Part shown: in pieces, positions 61,793 to 64,000 of the stretch
Numbering within the stretch: the stretch's first letter is position 1
How the letters are laid out: every line of letters begins with the position of its first letter
Origin: Sporomusa acidovorans
GTDB lineage: Bacteria; Bacillota; Negativicutes; Sporomusales; Sporomusaceae
Strand: one strand, 5' to 3'
DNA: 64,000 nt
Assembly (NCBI RefSeq): GCF_002257695.2
Contig: NZ_CP155571.1
Translations under genes and position numbers: made by a program
Notes under the pieces: model-generated
Databases searched by the model: none
The model's input: the letters and a program-made list of their open reading frames with translations, nothing else
Told to the model about the DNA's origin: nothing

Positions 61793-62788
61793 ATGTTTTT
61801 AAATATCGGTAGGAAAGTCATCGCTTTCATTTTCTTTATGTTGGTGTTATCGGTTTTTGTATTTATCTTGTCTCGCCTGGCTCCTGGCGATCCGCTCCAG
61901 TCATTTTACGGTGACAGGGTAGAACAAATGAGTATGGTTGAGCAGGAGGCGGCACGGGCCCGCCTGGGGCTCAATGCGCCCTTGCCTGTACAATACGGAA
62001 AATGGCTGAGTAATGCCGCGCAGGGCGACTTTGGTATTTCCTTTAAATACAGGAAGCCGGCGATTGCTATCCTGGGCGCGCTGATTGGCAATACGCTCCT
62101 GCTTGGCACCATTGCTTATGGGCTGGTATTTTTTCTAGCGGTTTTATTGGCGGTGTTTTGCGCATTGCACGAAGAGACATGGGTGGACCGGTTCATCTGC
62201 AAGCTGGGTACCATTGTCTATTATTTGCCGCCGTTTTGGCTGGGCTTACTATTAATTCTTGTGTTCAGTGTAAATTTGCACTGGCTGCCTAGCGGCGGTG
62301 CTTATGATAGCGGGCAGGCGGGAAATATCGCTAGCCGCCTGGAGCATATGATTTTGCCGCTGACTGTAATGGTTACAAGCCATCTATGGTACTATACCTA
62401 CATGATTCGCAACAAGCTGCTTGATGAGGTCCGCAAAGACTATGTTTTGTTGGCTAAGGCCAAGGGGCTGACCCGGCATCAGATTGTCTGGCGCCATTGC
62501 CTGCGTAATGTGGCACCTTCCATCTTCAGCATTATGGCAATTTCCGTATCGCATGTTTTGAGCGGAACTTACGTTGTGGAAGCCGTATTTGCCTATCCGG
62601 GCATCGGGGCGCTGTCGATAGAAAGTGCCAAATACCATGACTATAATTTGCTGATGCTCGTGGTATTGATTACCGGGGCATTGATTATAGTGTCCAGCTT
62701 ATTGGCACAGACCGTTAATGAGCAGATCGATCCGCGCATGCGGGTGCAGGAGGCCGGCTTATGGACAAAACCAATGAAGCATTTATAA
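61793..62788 (+). CDS. OppB/NikB-type ABC permease
   Basis: 331 aa. N-terminal membrane segment then LSRLAPGDPLQSFYGDRV; six helices; EAA loop YVLLAKAKGLTRHQIVWRHCLRN. ATG with GGTGGGTGACGG upstream. Its end overlaps the next permease by 28 bases. Confidence 0.93.
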   Translation: MFLNIGRKVIAFIFFMLVLSVFVFILSRLAPGDPLQSFYGDRVEQMSMVEQEAARARLGLNAPLPVQYGKWLSNAAQGDFGISFKYRKPAIAILGALIGNTLLLGTIAYGLVFFLAVLLAVFCALHEETWVDRFICKLGTIVYYLPPFWLGLLLILVFSVNLHWLPSGGAYDSGQAGNIASRLEHMILPLTVMVTSHLWYYTYMIRNKLLDEVRKDYVLLAKAKGLTRHQIVWRHCLRNVAPSIFSIMAISVSHVLSGTYVVEAVFAYPGIGALSIESAKYHDYNLLMLVVLITGALIIVSSLLAQTVNEQIDPRMRVQEAGLWTKPMKHL

Positions 62789-63666
62789 TTGTCGGGGCAC
62801 AGTATCAGCGCCAAACGGCGCCGGCGAAAAAAAACACTATATGGCAGCAGCGGTGGCGGGAAAAGCCTGTTGTTTCGGTTTTCGTTTTAAGCATAATCGT
62901 GCTAGGGTGTATTTTTGCCGGACAGATTATGAATCATGATCCTACGAATTTTTATCTTAATCATTTAAATGAAGCACCGAATGCTGAATTTTATTTTGGC
63001 ACAGATTCACTGGGAAGGGATATTTTTTCAATTATCTGGTATGGTGGCCGGATATCCCTATTCATCGGCCTGTTAGGTACGTGTATTCTTACCGTTGTGG
63101 GGGTATTTTACGGCTGTATTAGCGGTACTGCCGCCCAATGGCTGGATCAACTGATGATGCGGGCGGCCGAAATGTTCAGCAGCATACCGACCCTGCTGAT
63201 GATTCTGCTGCTTTTATCGATTATGGGAACGCCGACCGCCTTTTCTATTGCCGTTGTTATCGGCTTGACCGGCTGGATGAGCCTCGCCCGGCTTGTGCGC
63301 AGTGAAGTAAGGCAGATCCAAAGCAGTGAATACATGCTGGCAGCGCGTTCCATCGGGACACCATTTCCCCGTATATTGTACAAGCATTTGTTGCCGAACT
63401 TTGTTTCTGCAATCATGTTCATGGTAGTTTCAAGCGTAAGCAGCTGTATTATGATGGAATCCACTTTAAGCTTTTTAGGACTGGGACTGCCGGTTGATAT
63501 TGTTTCCTGGGGGAGTATGCTGTCGCTTGCCAATAAGGCTCTCTTGACTGATTCCTGGTGGGTCATTGTGATACCCGGAGCCTTCATTGTCTTGACGCTT
63601 TTGTGTATTACGAACATTGGGCACTACCTGCGCGGCGAAGCCAATAAAAAGTCCAGCAATTTATAG
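62761..63666 (+). CDS. OppC/NikC-type ABC permease
   Basis: 301 aa. FGTDSLGRDIFSIIWYGGRISLFIGLLG near residue 85 and the EAA loop YMLAARSIGTPFPRILYKHLLPN. The start codon lies in the end of the previous gene. Confidence 0.93.
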   Translation: MDKTNEAFIIVGAQYQRQTAPAKKNTIWQQRWREKPVVSVFVLSIIVLGCIFAGQIMNHDPTNFYLNHLNEAPNAEFYFGTDSLGRDIFSIIWYGGRISLFIGLLGTCILTVVGVFYGCISGTAAQWLDQLMMRAAEMFSSIPTLLMILLLLSIMGTPTAFSIAVVIGLTGWMSLARLVRSEVRQIQSSEYMLAARSIGTPFPRILYKHLLPNFVSAIMFMVVSSVSSCIMMESTLSFLGLGLPVDIVSWGSMLSLANKALLTDSWWVIVIPGAFIVLTLLCITNIGHYLRGEANKKSSNL

Positions 63667-63704
63667 ACGGCACTGTAGGTAATAATATACTTAAGGAGAA
63701 GATA

Positions 63705-64000
63705 ATGGATATTCAAAAACAAACAAAAAAATGGATCATTCTTATCACAACAGTTCTTGTGTGTTTGGGCCTCACCGGCTGCGGGTCCGGCAAACCGGCT
63801 TCCCAACAAGCAACTGCCGGTTCGGTTTTGAATTTTGCCAGTGGTGATTATACAACAATTAACCCGGTTCTGAATTCGCACGACGAATTGCCGGATATCA
63901 TTTTTTCCGGTTTAATGAAATACGATGCCAGTGGTCAACCGGTTCCGGATTTGGCGGAAAGCTGTAATTTTGATCAAGGTACGCTCACCTATACGTTTAA
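63705..64000 (+). CDS. Family-5 substrate-binding lipoprotein, 3' end outside window
   Basis: ATG 63705 with TTAAGGAGAAG before it. Lipobox GLTGC (Cys near residue 26), then FASGDYTTINPVLNSHDELPDIIFSGLMKYDASGQPVPDLAES, the start of a NikA/OppA-type binding protein. The frame is open at the window end (98 residues visible). The ATPases are expected downstream. Confidence 0.92.
   Translation, partial: MDIQKQTKKWIILITTVLVCLGLTGCGSGKPASQQATAGSVLNFASGDYTTINPVLNSHDELPDIIFSGLMKYDASGQPVPDLAESCNFDQGTLTYTF

Overview
The window looks like chromosomal DNA of a diderm Firmicute of the class Negativicutes (Sporomusa/Pelosinus-like). TonB-dependent outer-membrane receptors (TBDRs) and an OmpM-type porin with an SLH domain sit beside genes of clostridial type: a phosphotransbutyrylase/butyrate kinase pair, 2-oxoacid:ferredoxin oxidoreductase, leucine dehydrogenase and a sigma-54 activator. 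The taxonomic call is an inference from gene content. No rRNA, tRNA or CRISPR array was seen.

Layout. (1) 1-11.4 kb: a plus-strand uptake and chelatase cluster holding a TBDR (5' end off the window), an iron-complex-type ABC importer (permease, ATPase, lipoprotein), a CobN-like class I chelatase, and two AAA+ partners (a ChlI/ChlD fusion and a ChlI-like protein with a His-rich tail). (2) 11.4-13.1 kb: a scar with an ABC/IS256 chimera, a decayed IS256 end, a broken aminoglycoside phosphotransferase, a Uma2 gene and the last codons of a lost TBDR. (3) 13.3-17.1 kb: a divergent GrpE-DnaK-DnaJ operon whose J domain lacks HPD, lying between two copies of a TBDR 3' end. (4) 24.5-17.2 kb, minus strand: a Nik/Opp-type ABC importer with its own TBDR, behind a leader hairpin. 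(5) 24.7-31.8 kb: small unknown genes, a TrmB-like regulator, a flavin-reductase-like gene, a TBDR, a TBDR fragment, duplicated leader hairpins and a TSUP transporter. (6) 32.3-36.8 kb: an AT-rich island with a PP-loop protein, a BKACE enzyme, a group II intron tail, and a protein with an HPr-kinase-like P-loop. (7) 36.9-41.3 kb: a second iron-complex-type ABC importer and the SLH porin. (8) 41.5-47.1 kb: an FmdE-rich cluster (intact FmdE, internally deleted FmdE, methyltransferase, TBDR, exported FmdE-like protein, and a binding-protein fragment). (9) 47.2-56.8 kb: a branched-chain amino acid or 2-oxoacid fermentation regulon with its sigma-54 activator. (10) 56.9-61.3 kb: a YcgQ/YcgR-like pair, an AraC regulator and a DHA2 MFS exporter. 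(11) 61.7-64 kb: the start of a third type-5 ABC operon, cut by the window end.

How it fits together. Most of the window serves TonB-dependent uptake of metal complexes or metallophores, with decayed duplicates showing repeated gain, recombination and loss. Many of these units carry a terminator-like leader hairpin, and a subset share a GGTATGAAGCC-like left arm, suggesting common control by attenuation. The catabolic block reads as a pathway: permease import, deamination by leucine dehydrogenase, oxidative decarboxylation by the ferredoxin oxidoreductase, then ATP from the acyl-CoA through Ptb and Buk. Two sigma-54 promoters, each preceded by a matching 37-bp dyad, tie these genes to the activator encoded between them.
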